The notes: generated by a model from the sequence alone, not told the origin. DNA of 31,491 nucleotides from GCA-2746365 sp964651445 (GCA_964651445.1 CAZYYW010000015.1:1-31491); one strand, 5' to 3'; numbered from the stretch's first letter, positions 17,439-25,831 are shown. Made by a program: numbers and translations.

Positions 17439-18065
17439 ATGAATAAAATCACCAACCACAAAATACCCGCAGATAATCGCTACTACCGCCAAGCGCACTT
17501 TTTAATCAGTGCTGGCAATGCTAACCAATTCCCAATAGGCGGTCGAGAGGTTGCCTTTTCCGGCCGCTCTAATGCTGGAAAATCTAGTGCTATCAACACC
17601 TTATGCGACAACAAAGGTCTTGCCCGTACCAGCAAAACCCCCGGTCGCACCCGTCTAGTCAATTTTTTTGAACTGGACGAAGGTCACCGCCTGGTCGATT
17701 TACCCGGTTACGGTTTTGCCAAAGTACCGGTCGCGATGAAGTTGGAATGGCAAAAGCTGATGACGCAATACCTCAGTGAACAAGAGGCGCTCAGCGGCCT
17801 GGTCGTTATTATGGATATCCGCCACCCGTTAAATGATTATGACTGGCAAATGCTGGAATGGTGCGATCATTTTCAGCTGCCGGCACATGTATTATTGACC
17901 AAAGCCGACAAAATCAAACGCGGCGCACAGCAAAATACTTTGTTAAACACCCAAAAGTTACTTAAAGAAGCCAATATCAATGCCAGCGTACAGACCTTTT
18001 CTGCCCTGAAAAAAACCGGATTGAATGAGCTCGTCGCTAAACTGGACGGCTGGCTAGAACTGTAA
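17439..18065 (+). CDS. engB: Ribosome biogenesis GTPase EngB (YihA/YsxC)
   Basis: 208 residues, normal length. A TRAFAC-class GTPase needed for assembly of the large ribosomal subunit; usually essential. Seen: G1 GRSNAGKSS (42-50), G2 region around TSKTPGRTR (64-72), G3 DLPGYGF (87-93) and G4 TKAD (154-157), followed by a C-terminal G5-like segment SALKKTG. The start gives the expected family N-terminus (a short leader before the FLISAGN segment); no clear Shine-Dalgarno is visible. It faces polA across 536 bases that hold a small-RNA candidate on the opposite strand. I see no plus-strand terminator after it, so its transcripts may run antisense to that RNA. Confidence 0.96.
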   Translation: MNKITNHKIPADNRYYRQAHFLISAGNANQFPIGGREVAFSGRSNAGKSSAINTLCDNKGLARTSKTPGRTRLVNFFELDEGHRLVDLPGYGFAKVPVAMKLEWQKLMTQYLSEQEALSGLVVIMDIRHPLNDYDWQMLEWCDHFQLPAHVLLTKADKIKRGAQQNTLLNTQKLLKEANINASVQTFSALKKTGLNELVAKLDGWLEL

Positions 18066-18150
18066 CAATCGACGTCAGCAAGTGGGCAGAAGCAGACAGT
18101 CAAAAGATAAAGCATTGTCCGCAATGCGTCAAAAACCGCCATCATCTAAC

Positions 18151-18178
18151 AAAAAAAACCCGGCCAAATGACCGGGTT
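18151..18178 (-). terminator. Terminator of the small RNA
   Basis: Minus strand AACCCGG - TCATTTGG - CCGGGTT (18178-18157) followed by a run of U (eight A on the plus strand at 18151-18158). It is strong for minus-strand transcripts; on the plus strand no T run follows, so it would not stop engB transcripts well. Confidence 0.85.
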
Positions 18179-18323
18179 ACAAAGGTGGAACCGGATTGGG
18201 GATGCCGGTTCCGATGGCTCGCAAAAGGGAGAGAGCGAGCCTACGCTGGGCTACAGCGTATTTACAAAAAACACTTCCAAGGATAGCAACCGATATTTGT
18301 AACACTGGTTGCGAACTTCTCTA
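18151..18323 (-). ncRNA. Candidate regulatory small RNA in the polA-engB gap (Spot 42/ErsA position)
   Basis: About 170 bases, transcribed in the polA direction. In RNA order: hairpin 1 GCAACC/GGTTGC (18312-18286); an unpaired U-rich linker; hairpin 2 TACGCTG/CAGCGTA (18260-18242), loop TAGCC; hairpin 3 GGCTCGC/GCGAGCC (18241-18216) with a 12-base loop TCTCTCCCTTTT; hairpin 4 GGAACCGG/CCGGTTCC (18212-18187) with loop CATCCCCAAT; then a terminator with eight U. All stems are exact. Two loops are C-rich and could pair with Shine-Dalgarno sequences. The locus holds Spot 42 (spf) in E. coli and ErsA in Pseudomonas, both on the polA strand; homology to either is not shown by sequence I can recall, so it may be an analogue. 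Confidence 0.78.
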
Positions 18324-18329
18324 TTATTG

Positions 18330-18357
18330 ATTAAAGACTACACAGACGATATGTCAA
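18330..18357 (-). promoter_or_regulatory. Sigma-70 promoter of the small RNA
   Basis: On the minus strand, a perfect -35 TTGACA (18352-18357) and a -10 TTTAAT (18330-18335) are 16 bases apart. Predicted start is about 18323, just before hairpin 1, so promoter, hairpins and terminator form one consistent unit. Confidence 0.65.
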
Positions 18358-18367
18358 AAGACTATTG

Positions 18368-18397
18368 AAAAAGACCGGAGATAACCGACGAACGGTC
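18368..18397 (-). terminator. Possible polA terminator upstream of the small RNA promoter
   Basis: Minus strand GACCG / CGGTC (18393-18397 with 18373-18377) with a 15-base loop, followed by five T (18368-18372). The stem is short and a competing ACCG/CGGT pairing exists. It lies about 205 bases past the polA stop and directly before the small RNA -35 box. The rest of 18398-18601 is AT-rich; I see no gene in it. Confidence 0.4.
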
Positions 18398-18601
18398 AAT
18401 AAAAAAACCGCCTATAATAAAAAATATATATTATATACAATAACTTACTAGGACAACCTCACTCACAAATGCGGCTAATTGCTGCAAGCCTTTAATTGTT
18501 GATAATTTTTACAAAAAATTCTGCGGTAGGCTATAGAGCTTCACGATAATCAACGCTCAAAGCCGCCGCTATCCATTGCCAAGCGGTGCGCGTGAAAGAC
18601 T

Positions 18602-21304
18602 TTAATGCGCTTCATCCCAGTTATCACCAACACCAATATCAACCACCAACGGTACTTTTAGACTTGCCGCTTGTTCCATCTCAACGGTTAACAGATCTGA
18701 CAATGCTTCGACGTCTTTTTGCAATACCTCGACCACTAGTTCATCGTGTACCTGCATCACTACGCTGGCATCGATGTTACTGCTGCTGATGGCTGCATCG
18801 ACGGCAATCATGGCGCGTTTGATGATGTCTGCGGCAGTGCCCTGCATGGGTGCGTTGATGGCAGTGCGCTCGGCATACTGACGGCGCTGGCCGTTGCGGG
18901 CGTTAATTTCTGGCAGATACAAACGACGACCAAAAACAGTTTCGACATAGCCTTTGTCATGCGCCTGCTCACGGGTTTTGTCCATGTACGCTTTGACCCC
19001 TGGATAACGAGCAAAATACACGTCAATATAGTCCTGCGCTTCGTAACGCCCGATATTTAGCTGTTTTGCCAAACCAAAGGCGGACATGCCATAAATCAGA
19101 CCAAAATTAATGGCTTTGGCTGCACGTCGTTGCTCTATTTCAACCGCGTCCAGTGCCACACCAAAAACTTCCGCCGCCGTGGCACGATGCACGTCAATGC
19201 CTTCGGCAAAAGCTTTCAGTAAATTCTCGTCGCCGGATAAATGCGCCATAATACGCAATTCCACCTGAGAATAATCGGCTGCCACTAATTTGTAGCCTAG
19301 TGGCGCAATAAAGGCCTGCCGAATACGGCGACCTTCTTCACTGCGAATGGGGATGTTTTGTAAATTCGGATCGGTGGAAGATAAGCGACCGGTTGCTGCC
19401 ACCGTTTGATTATAAGAGGTATGGACGCGGCCGGTTGTCTCATTAACTTGCAATGGTAGTTTATCCGTGTAGGTGGACTTTAGTTTGCTGACGCTGCGAT
19501 GCTCTAAAATCATTTTAGGCAGCTCATAGTCATCTGCCAGTTCCTGCAAAACATCTTCGGCGGTTGAATACTGCCCGGTCTTGGTTTTTTTCTTGGCGGG
19601 AATTTTTAGCTTTTCAAACAAAATAACGCCGAGCTGCTTGGGCGATGCCAAATTAAATGTCTCGCCAGCTTCTTCATAAACTTGTAACTCGATTTCTTTC
19701 ATGCGCACGGCTAATTGTGCGCTCTGCTTCTGCAACATTGCCACATCCACCATTACGCCTTTCGCTTCAATGCCGAGCAAGATACGCAATAAGGGTAACT
19801 CGATATTTTCGTAGACACTTTTTAATGCCGGCTCTTTCTCTAATGCCGTCGTCAACGCTCGATGAAGCTGTAAGGTAATGTCGGCATCTTCCGCCGCATA
19901 AGGCCCTGCTTGTTCTAAATCGATTTCGTTGAAGGTCAGTTGTTTCACCCCTTTGCCGGCGATGTCTTCAAAATGGATGGTGTTATGCCCCAATAAACGC
20001 AGCGCCATGTCGTCCATGTTATGGCGTTTGGTCGAATCCAGAACATAGGATTGCAGCATAGAATCCTGTGCAATGCCTTGTAGCGATATGCCATGATTGG
20101 CTAAAACGTGGGCATCGTATTTCAGATTTTGCCCAATCTTAAGTTTGCTCTCATCCTCCAGTAAAGGTTTTAACGCACCCAATACCGCCGCTTCACTAAG
20201 CTGGTCAGGCGCACCGGGATAATCATGGGCAAACGGCACGTAAGCCGCTTCCCCGACATCAATCGCAAACGACACGCCGACCACCCGTGCCTTCATATAA
20301 TCCAGGCTGGTGGTTTCGGTATCAAAGGCAAATTGTTTGGCTGTTTTAAGTTTTTCCAGCCAGCGATCAAAGCTTTTTTGCTGCAGCACGGTTTCATACT
20401 GCGTTGCGACCTGTTCATTTTTAACGGACGCTTCTATTCCTTCCGCGCCATCGCTTAAATTTGATAACCAGGTTTTAAACTCCAGCTCGGTATAAATCTG
20501 ACGCAGCTTTTCCACGTCCGGTGCCCGCATCGACAGCTCAGCAATATCTTGTTTCAGGGCAACATCACATTTAATGGTGGTTAGCTGTTTAGACAGCGGC
20601 AGTTGATCCAAATTTTCACGAAGGCTTTCGCCTACTTTGCCTTTTATTTCATCGGCGTGTGCCACCAGATTATCCAATGTCTCATATTGTTTAAGCCATT
20701 TAGCAGCGGTTTTTGGTCCGACTTTTGGAATGCCGGGGATGTTGTCTGCGGTATCACCCATTAATGCCAGATAATCAATAATGGCACTGGGCGGCACCTC
20801 AAATTTTTTCATTACGCCCGCTTCATCCAGCACCAGATTGGTCATGGTATTGATTAGCGTTACCTGTGCATTCACCAGTTGCGCCAGGTCTTTGTCACCG
20901 GTCGAGACCAGCGTGTTTACTTTCTGTTCGGTCGCCATTCGCGCATAAGTACCAATCACGTCGTCCGCTTCGACATCGGGGACAATAATCATCGGATAAC
21001 CCAAGGCTTCCACTAATTCATATAACGGCGCAATCTGGCTGCGTAATTCATCTGGCATTGGCGGGCGGTTTGCCTTGTATTCCTTATACATGTCATTACG
21101 AAAGGTCTTACCTTTGGCATCAAACACCACCCCAATCTGCTCAGGCTTATATTCTTCCACTAGCTTGTTAAGCATATTTATGACGCCATAAACGGCGCCC
21201 GTCGCCTGCCCTTTGCTGTTGGTCAGTGGTGGCAGGGCGTGGAAGGCGCGGAACAAATAAGACGAACCATCGACAAGTACAAAGGGTGGTTTTTTATCAG
21301 ACAT
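18602..21304 (-). CDS. polA: DNA polymerase I
   Basis: 900 residues; removes RNA primers and fills gaps in replication and repair. Seen in order: 5'-3' exonuclease/flap domain (about 1-300; LVDGSSYLFRAFHALPP, DVEADDVIGT, the GDKDLAQLV segment); 3'-5' proofreading exonuclease (about 315-490) with an intact FDTETTSL acidic pair, so proofreading is probably active; polymerase domain with motif A containing D677 (AADYSQVELR), O helix RRAAKAINFGLIYG and motif C VHDE with D854. ATG at 21304 was chosen; a GTG at 21316 would add four residues. No clear Shine-Dalgarno. A CATAAT box at 21339-21344 (minus) is a weak promoter candidate. Divergent from thrB. Confidence 0.97.
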   Translation of the reverse strand: MSDKKPPFVLVDGSSYLFRAFHALPPLTNSKGQATGAVYGVINMLNKLVEEYKPEQIGVVFDAKGKTFRNDMYKEYKANRPPMPDELRSQIAPLYELVEALGYPMIIVPDVEADDVIGTYARMATEQKVNTLVSTGDKDLAQLVNAQVTLINTMTNLVLDEAGVMKKFEVPPSAIIDYLALMGDTADNIPGIPKVGPKTAAKWLKQYETLDNLVAHADEIKGKVGESLRENLDQLPLSKQLTTIKCDVALKQDIAELSMRAPDVEKLRQIYTELEFKTWLSNLSDGAEGIEASVKNEQVATQYETVLQQKSFDRWLEKLKTAKQFAFDTETTSLDYMKARVVGVSFAIDVGEAAYVPFAHDYPGAPDQLSEAAVLGALKPLLEDESKLKIGQNLKYDAHVLANHGISLQGIAQDSMLQSYVLDSTKRHNMDDMALRLLGHNTIHFEDIAGKGVKQLTFNEIDLEQAGPYAAEDADITLQLHRALTTALEKEPALKSVYENIELPLLRILLGIEAKGVMVDVAMLQKQSAQLAVRMKEIELQVYEEAGETFNLASPKQLGVILFEKLKIPAKKKTKTGQYSTAEDVLQELADDYELPKMILEHRSVSKLKSTYTDKLPLQVNETTGRVHTSYNQTVAATGRLSSTDPNLQNIPIRSEEGRRIRQAFIAPLGYKLVAADYSQVELRIMAHLSGDENLLKAFAEGIDVHRATAAEVFGVALDAVEIEQRRAAKAINFGLIYGMSAFGLAKQLNIGRYEAQDYIDVYFARYPGVKAYMDKTREQAHDKGYVETVFGRRLYLPEINARNGQRRQYAERTAINAPMQGTAADIIKRAMIAVDAAISSSNIDASVVMQVHDELVVEVLQKDVEALSDLLTVEMEQAASLKVPLVVDIGVGDNWDEAH

Positions 21305-21382
21305 CAGGCAAAACACTCACAAAAATTTTCAGATGGGGATTATGACAAACCATGTCTTGCTTTAACAGCTGTACAACATGTA

Positions 21383-21411
21383 TTTAGTAAAGTGGCAATA
21401 TGCGCTAGAAT
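21383..21411 (+). promoter_or_regulatory. Candidate thrB promoter
   Basis: -10 TAGAAT (21406-21411), 17 bases after a weak -35 TTTAGT (21383-21388), about 70 bases before the thrB ATG, in the 177-base divergent gap with polA. Confidence 0.35.
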
Positions 21412-21481
21412 CACGCCTTATTATTGTGAACGACTCCGTCTAACGCTACCACCTTACGGTTTTTCAAACCCAAAACTTCAT

Positions 21482-22456
21482 ATGTCTGTTTATACCACCA
21501 TCGAAGAAGACCAGCTCAAGACTTTTCTGGCAAATTATAATGTTGGCGAACTGCTTAATTATCAAGGCATTAGTGATGGCATTGAAAACACCAACTACTT
21601 TGTCAACACCTCTGCCGGTCGTTTTGTTTTAACGATTTTTGAACATCATAGCTTTGCTGAGATGCAGTATTATCTTAATTTAATGCACCATCTTGCCGAT
21701 CATCAGGTACCCAGCGCAAACCCGGTGGCAGATTTACAGGGAAATTATTTAAGCCAGTTTAAGAACAAACCCATTGCATTAGTGGAACGCTTGGATGGTG
21801 GTAGTACTGTCGAAACCACGGTCGATCATTGTACGCAACTGGGCATGGCGATGGGGAAGCTGCATGCAGCGGGATTACGTTTTGAGGCGCGTCAACCAAA
21901 CCCCCGTGGGCCCCTCTGGTGCCAGCAAACCGCACATAAAGTGATCGAAAAACTTAGCGTAAACGAGCAGTCTATGCTCAATGAAGAGATCAACTATCAA
22001 AAACAAAAACGTCATGCCGATCTACCGCGTGGCGTGATTCATGCTGACCTGTTTCGAGATAACGCGCTCTGGCACGGTACTGACGCTGAGTCTGGTGAGC
22101 CGCCACAATTTAGCGGTATCATTGATTTTTACTACTCCTGCGACGATGTTTTATTGTATGACCTTGCCGTCGCCGCCAATGACTGGTGTAGCAACGAAGA
22201 CGCTAGCTTAAACAAAGACAAAGTGACCGCTCTCCTGTCGCACTACCATAGCTTCAGACCATTGACCGCTATTGAACAGCAATACTGGCCAGCGATGTTA
22301 CGCGCGGGTGCTTTACGTTTCTGGCTATCACGACTGTACGACAAACATTTTCCACGCGATGGTGAGTTGGTGCACACTAAAAATCCTGAGGAATTCCAGT
22401 CCATTTTAGCGCACAGAATTTCCAACAATGACCTACTGATGAGTTACTGGACATAA
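21482..22456 (+). CDS. thrB: Homoserine kinase, ThrB (APH-fold type)
   Basis: 324 residues. It phosphorylates homoserine to O-phosphohomoserine in threonine synthesis; this is the aminoglycoside-phosphotransferase fold type found in Pseudomonas, unrelated to the GHMP-type E. coli enzyme. Seen: N-terminal MSVYTTIEEDQL and GISDGIENTNYFV segment, catalytic loop H187-A-D189-L-F-R-D-N194, and metal-binding D215 (GIIDFYY). The open frame extends back to 21239 inside polA, but family alignment begins at the ATG at 21482. No clear Shine-Dalgarno is visible. The gene neighbours polA as in Pseudomonas and is followed after 7 bases by dctQ, so the three genes to 24403 look like one operon. Confidence 0.94.
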   Translation: MSVYTTIEEDQLKTFLANYNVGELLNYQGISDGIENTNYFVNTSAGRFVLTIFEHHSFAEMQYYLNLMHHLADHQVPSANPVADLQGNYLSQFKNKPIALVERLDGGSTVETTVDHCTQLGMAMGKLHAAGLRFEARQPNPRGPLWCQQTAHKVIEKLSVNEQSMLNEEINYQKQKRHADLPRGVIHADLFRDNALWHGTDAESGEPPQFSGIIDFYYSCDDVLLYDLAVAANDWCSNEDASLNKDKVTALLSHYHSFRPLTAIEQQYWPAMLRAGALRFWLSRLYDKHFPRDGELVHTKNPEEFQSILAHRISNNDLLMSYWT

Positions 22457-22463
22457 ACCGCTG

Positions 22464-23015
22464 ATGGTCAACAACAATACAGCTAAAGCCATAGATCTAG
22501 TGACCACAAAAGTTGAGGCTTTTATCGACTGGAGTGGGCGCACGGTTTCTTGGTTAAGCCTGTTTCTGGTATTGGTTACCTTTGTTATTGTTGTTATACG
22601 GTATGTGTTTGATGCGGGTTCGATTGCGCTGCAAGAAGTTACCACTTATTTACACGCCAGTATTTTTCTTGTCGGCATGGCGTACACCCTGCAACAAGAC
22701 GCACATGTTCGGGTCGATATTTTCTACGGCCAATGTTCGCCACGCGGAAAAGCATGGGTTGATTTATTCGGCGCGGTGTTTTTGTTACTGCCGGTTATGC
22801 TGTTTATTACCTGGATAAGCTGGTCCTACATCGCCAGTAGCTGGTTGGTATTGGAAGGCTCACGCCAGGCCGGTGGTTTGCCCGGCGTGTTTCTATTAAA
22901 AAGTCTAATTCTGGTGATGACTTCACTGCTTTGCCTGCAGGCAATTAGCCAGATCGTTCGTAATCTACAAACCATCCGCAGTAATATAAATAACCCATCA
23001 GGAGAGCATGGCTAA
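22464..23015 (+). CDS. dctQ: TRAP transporter small permease, DctQ type
   Basis: 183 residues with four predicted membrane helices (about 27-50, 62-82, 100-125, 145-168). The small membrane subunit of a tripartite ATP-independent periplasmic transporter, which moves organic acids or similar solutes using an ion gradient. Seen: the family's segment with DAGSIALQEVTTYLHASIFLVGMAY (residues split around helix 2) and DAHVRVDIFY after it. Starts 7 bases after thrB; its TAA shares a base with the dctM ATG (TAATG), showing coupling. The substrate cannot be told. Confidence 0.92.
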   Translation: MVNNNTAKAIDLVTTKVEAFIDWSGRTVSWLSLFLVLVTFVIVVIRYVFDAGSIALQEVTTYLHASIFLVGMAYTLQQDAHVRVDIFYGQCSPRGKAWVDLFGAVFLLLPVMLFITWISWSYIASSWLVLEGSRQAGGLPGVFLLKSLILVMTSLLCLQAISQIVRNLQTIRSNINNPSGEHG

Positions 23016-24403
23016 TGGAATACATGCCGTTTTACCTGTTTGCCGCGGTCTTTGTTGTCCTACTGATTGGCTATCCGGTGGCATTTGCCCTCGCTGGCAC
23101 TGCCTTGATGTTTGCCGTAATTGGCGAAATGACGGGCACCTTTGACCCTGCCTTTTTAGAAGCCCTGCCTAATCGTCTATACGGCATTATTGACAATCAA
23201 CTGTTAATGGCAGTGCCGTTATTTGTGTTTATGGGCGTCATGCTGGAACGCTCAAAAATCGCCGATGATCTGCTTATCACCATGTCGCGTCTGTTTGGAC
23301 GCATGCGTGGCGGTTTAGCTATCTCAGTGGTTCTGGTTGGTATGCTGCTTGCTGCCAGCACCGGTATCGTCGGCGCTACCGTTGTTACCATGGGGCTGTT
23401 GTCGTTGCCAACCATGTTAAAACACGGTTACGACCCTAAAATTTCAACCGGTTTAATTTGTGCCTCGGGTACGCTGGGGCAAATCATACCACCGTCAATC
23501 GTACTGATACTGCTCGGTGACGTGCTGTCCAATGCCTACCAACAGGCGCAGTTGGATATGGGTATTTTCGCCCCGGAAACCATTTCTATCAGCGATTTAT
23601 TTCTGGGTGCCATCATTCCGGGTTTATTACTGGTGACTTTGTACATTATCTATATCATTGCTGTCGCCCTACTGGACAAAAATGCCATGCCTGCAACCAT
23701 CGGTAATAGCAAGCTAGGTGACGATGGCATTAGTGACACGCATTTGCTGCTTGCTGTCGTTAAAAGCCTGATGCCGCCATTACTGTTGATACTCGCGGTA
23801 TTGGGTTCAATAATTGGCGGCCTAGCAACACCAACCGAAGCCGCAGGCATCGGCGCTGTTGGCGCTATGGGACTCGCAGCATCAAAAAAAATGCTCAACC
23901 TGAAAACGTTACAAGATGTCATGCGCAGTACCACGCGGGTAAGTTGCATGGTGTTTATGATACTCATCGGCGCTGCTTTATTCTCCCTAGTATTTCGTGG
24001 TTTTGGTGGTGATGAGTTAATTCATGAACTACTGGGTGATTTAAGCGGTGGCAAATATCATGCCCTGTTTATTGTTATGCTGGTAATGTTCCTACTAGGC
24101 TTTGTTCTTGATTTTCTTGAAATCACCTTTGTTATTGTACCCATTGTAGGCCCAGTACTACTCGCTATGGGCATCGACCCAGTCTGGCTAGGTATATTAA
24201 TTGCCATCAATCTACAGACATCCTTTTTAACTCCCCCTTTTGGCTTCGCCCTGTTTTATTTACGCGGCGTAGCACCCGCCGCCATCAAAACCACGCAAAT
24301 CTACCGCGGTGTTTTGCCTTTTATTGGCATCCAGTTACTGGTACTGGCGATGATTGCTTACTGGCCAGCCATTGCCACCTGGTTGCCACAGCAACTATCG
24401 TGA
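23015..24403 (+). CDS. dctM: TRAP transporter large permease, DctM type
   Basis: 462 residues, about twelve to thirteen membrane helices. It is the transport channel subunit of the TRAP system. Seen: family segments VPLFVFMGVMLERS, the conserved STGIVGATVVTMG loop, SGTLGQIIPPSI, GLATPTEAAG and a late LQTSFLTPPFGFALFYL, all typical. GGAGAG at 23001-23006 precedes the ATG. The periplasmic binding protein (DctP) that normally completes the system is not encoded in the window; either it is elsewhere or another solute receptor serves. A strong terminator follows at 24476-24504. Confidence 0.95.
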   Translation: MEYMPFYLFAAVFVVLLIGYPVAFALAGTALMFAVIGEMTGTFDPAFLEALPNRLYGIIDNQLLMAVPLFVFMGVMLERSKIADDLLITMSRLFGRMRGGLAISVVLVGMLLAASTGIVGATVVTMGLLSLPTMLKHGYDPKISTGLICASGTLGQIIPPSIVLILLGDVLSNAYQQAQLDMGIFAPETISISDLFLGAIIPGLLLVTLYIIYIIAVALLDKNAMPATIGNSKLGDDGISDTHLLLAVVKSLMPPLLLILAVLGSIIGGLATPTEAAGIGAVGAMGLAASKKMLNLKTLQDVMRSTTRVSCMVFMILIGAALFSLVFRGFGGDELIHELLGDLSGGKYHALFIVMLVMFLLGFVLDFLEITFVIVPIVGPVLLAMGIDPVWLGILIAINLQTSFLTPPFGFALFYLRGVAPAAIKTTQIYRGVLPFIGIQLLVLAMIAYWPAIATWLPQQLS

Positions 24404-24475
24404 TATTCAAAACACGAACTGGACAATGCCAACCATCGTGGTTGTAAATCGCTGGATCAAGCTTTTAGCAGACGT

Positions 24476-24504
24476 AAAAAAACCTCGCAAATGCGAGGTT
24501 TTTT
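24476..24504 (+). terminator. Bidirectional terminator between dctM and the PEP-CTERM genes
   Basis: AACCTCGC - AAAT - GCGAGGTT (24481-24500), with A run on the left (24476-24482) and T run on the right (24499-24504). The pairing continues through the A/T flanks, so it can end both dctM and the opposing PEP-CTERM transcript. Confidence 0.88.
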
Positions 24505-24542
24505 ATTACAAACCTTAATTGTATCTATCAGGCTTTTGTTTT

Positions 24543-25084
24543 TCAGGCCACTGCTTTTCTACGGGCAACTCCCACCAGACCAAGCAAACCTGTTGCAAAC
24601 AACCAAACAGCGGCAGGCACCGGTATCGCACTAACGGTCATTGAGTAAGAGGTCACACTCTGAGCAGAGAACGTCCAGTTCGCGATGGTAGCATCAAAGC
24701 CATTGCCAGTAAGCACACCGGTACCCGCTAAGCTAAGCTAAGCAGGCTCGAACTCTGGTCAGTCACAGTTAAGGTACTAAGATCAAGCTGCCAGCCACCA
24801 ATGGTCAAAAAGTTGGTCACCGGTACAAAAGCATCGACTGACGCGCTTGAGCCGATACCTGTAACAGGCGGAAAGGTAATGGTCAACAAGAAGTCATCAC
24901 TGGCTCCCGTTGCATTAACAGGATTACCGCTTAAATCGATCATAGTGGCATCGGATAAATCCGTACCGCCAGAAGCCAAATAAGCACCTGTTAAATTCAA
25001 AGTACCCGTAATGGTCGCCGCAAATGCACCACTTGCTGCCAGAGACAAAACACCCGCTAACATTAATTTGCTTAATTTATTCAT
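24543..25084 (-). pseudogene. PEP-CTERM exported protein, frameshifted by a 5-base repeat
   Basis: As it stands, translation stops at 24728 after 118 residues, without a C-terminal sorting signal. In another frame the sequence continues to a TGA at 24543, ending IPVPAAVWLFATGLLGL then an ARRK basic tail, which is a textbook PEP-CTERM (VPxPAA type) signal of motif, membrane helix and basic end. The break falls at CTAAG x3 (24728-24742). Removing one unit makes the whole 537 bases one frame of 178 residues. The N-terminus is a signal peptide (MNKLSKLMLAGVLSLAASG, cleavage near AFA-A). The mature part resembles the neighbour at 25179-25748 (ITGT...GG opening, FVPVTNFLTIGGW segment), so the two are paralogues. 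It could be a decayed gene, a phase-variable one or an assembly error. Confidence 0.8.
24728..24742. repeat. Triple CTAAG repeat at the frameshift
   Basis: Three perfect 5-base units (CTTAG on the coding strand). The third unit creates the premature TAG at 24728-24730; two units would keep the PEP-CTERM gene in frame. Short tandem repeats not a multiple of three are prone to slipped-strand change. Confidence 0.85.
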
Positions 25085-25178
25085 AACTTTATTTCCACTG
25101 TTATTACGACTTAAATCGTATTTTCCAAAAAAAATTATTGTTTAATCTTTAGTTAACTATCTTTAGCCAACAAATGAA

Positions 25179-25748
25179 TTAACGGTTTATTAGCTTCTTA
25201 CGAAGTCCAAAACCAATTAAACCCATTGACAATAACAACAACAGACCCGGCTCAGGCACAGCAACTGCTGACGTCGCAGACCAGCTAAAAGTGCCCGTAC
25301 CCGTGGTATCACCAGAGAACCACCAGTTAGCGGCTGTATCATCAAAACCTAACGCACTGATGGTGCCAACACCATTTAGTATGAGGAAGCTGGCTGGATC
25401 ACCACTAACACCACGCACCACGTCGGTTAATTCAAAAGAAAAACCCGCGATACTCCAAAAGTCAGCAATCGGTGCCACAAAGGGATCAAAGGTAAAGTCT
25501 TTAATGTCACCATAGCTGCCTGCTAGACCCGAAAAGTCGCCATCGCCCGCATTCACTACAAACTTATCAAGACCAAAGAAATTAAAATCGATGGCAACCG
25601 CTGATGCGGCAGTGGTAGCATTACCTAATCTATCTAGGGCAATAAAACTGCCACCCATTTCCATAGTGCCCGTAATTGGTACGGCCTGCGCACTGGATGC
25701 GCCAAAAAGCAGTAAACTGCTGAGTATTATATTTTTGTATTTATTCAC
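25179..25748 (-). CDS. PEP-CTERM exported protein
   Basis: 189 residues from a GTG start. Signal peptide at 1-21 (VNKYKNIILSSLLLFGASS, then AQA). The middle is rich in Gly, Phe, Asp and Ala and has no recognised domain. The last 26 residues carry the sorting signal: VPEP motif, hydrophobic stretch GLLLLLSMGLIGFG and basic end RKKLINR. Such proteins are cut at the motif by exosortase and are usually linked to extracellular polysaccharide or biofilm (family knowledge; no exosortase in the window). The GTG at 25748 was chosen over an ATG at 25823, because AAGGA lies 8-12 bases before it and the signal peptide begins there. A sigma-54 promoter match lies about 85 bases upstream. Paralogue downstream after 94 bases. 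Confidence 0.85.
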   Translation of the reverse strand: MNKYKNIILSSLLLFGASSAQAVPITGTMEMGGSFIALDRLGNATTAASAVAIDFNFFGLDKFVVNAGDGDFSGLAGSYGDIKDFTFDPFVAPIADFWSIAGFSFELTDVVRGVSGDPASFLILNGVGTISALGFDDTAANWWFSGDTTGTGTFSWSATSAVAVPEPGLLLLLSMGLIGFGLRKKLINR

Positions 25749-25831
25749 AATATTTTCCTTTTCCGTAATTATTGCACTATCACTGTTCAAGTGCTTTATT
25801 TCATCATGTATTATAACTTGCATAGAACCAA

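Noticed and set aside
18112..18127. GCATTG/CAATGC hairpin after engB as a terminator
   Set aside because: No T run follows on the plus strand.
18413..18418. Plus-strand TATAAT in the polA-engB gap
   Set aside because: No -35 box at proper spacing and no gene downstream on that strand; the area is simply AT-rich.
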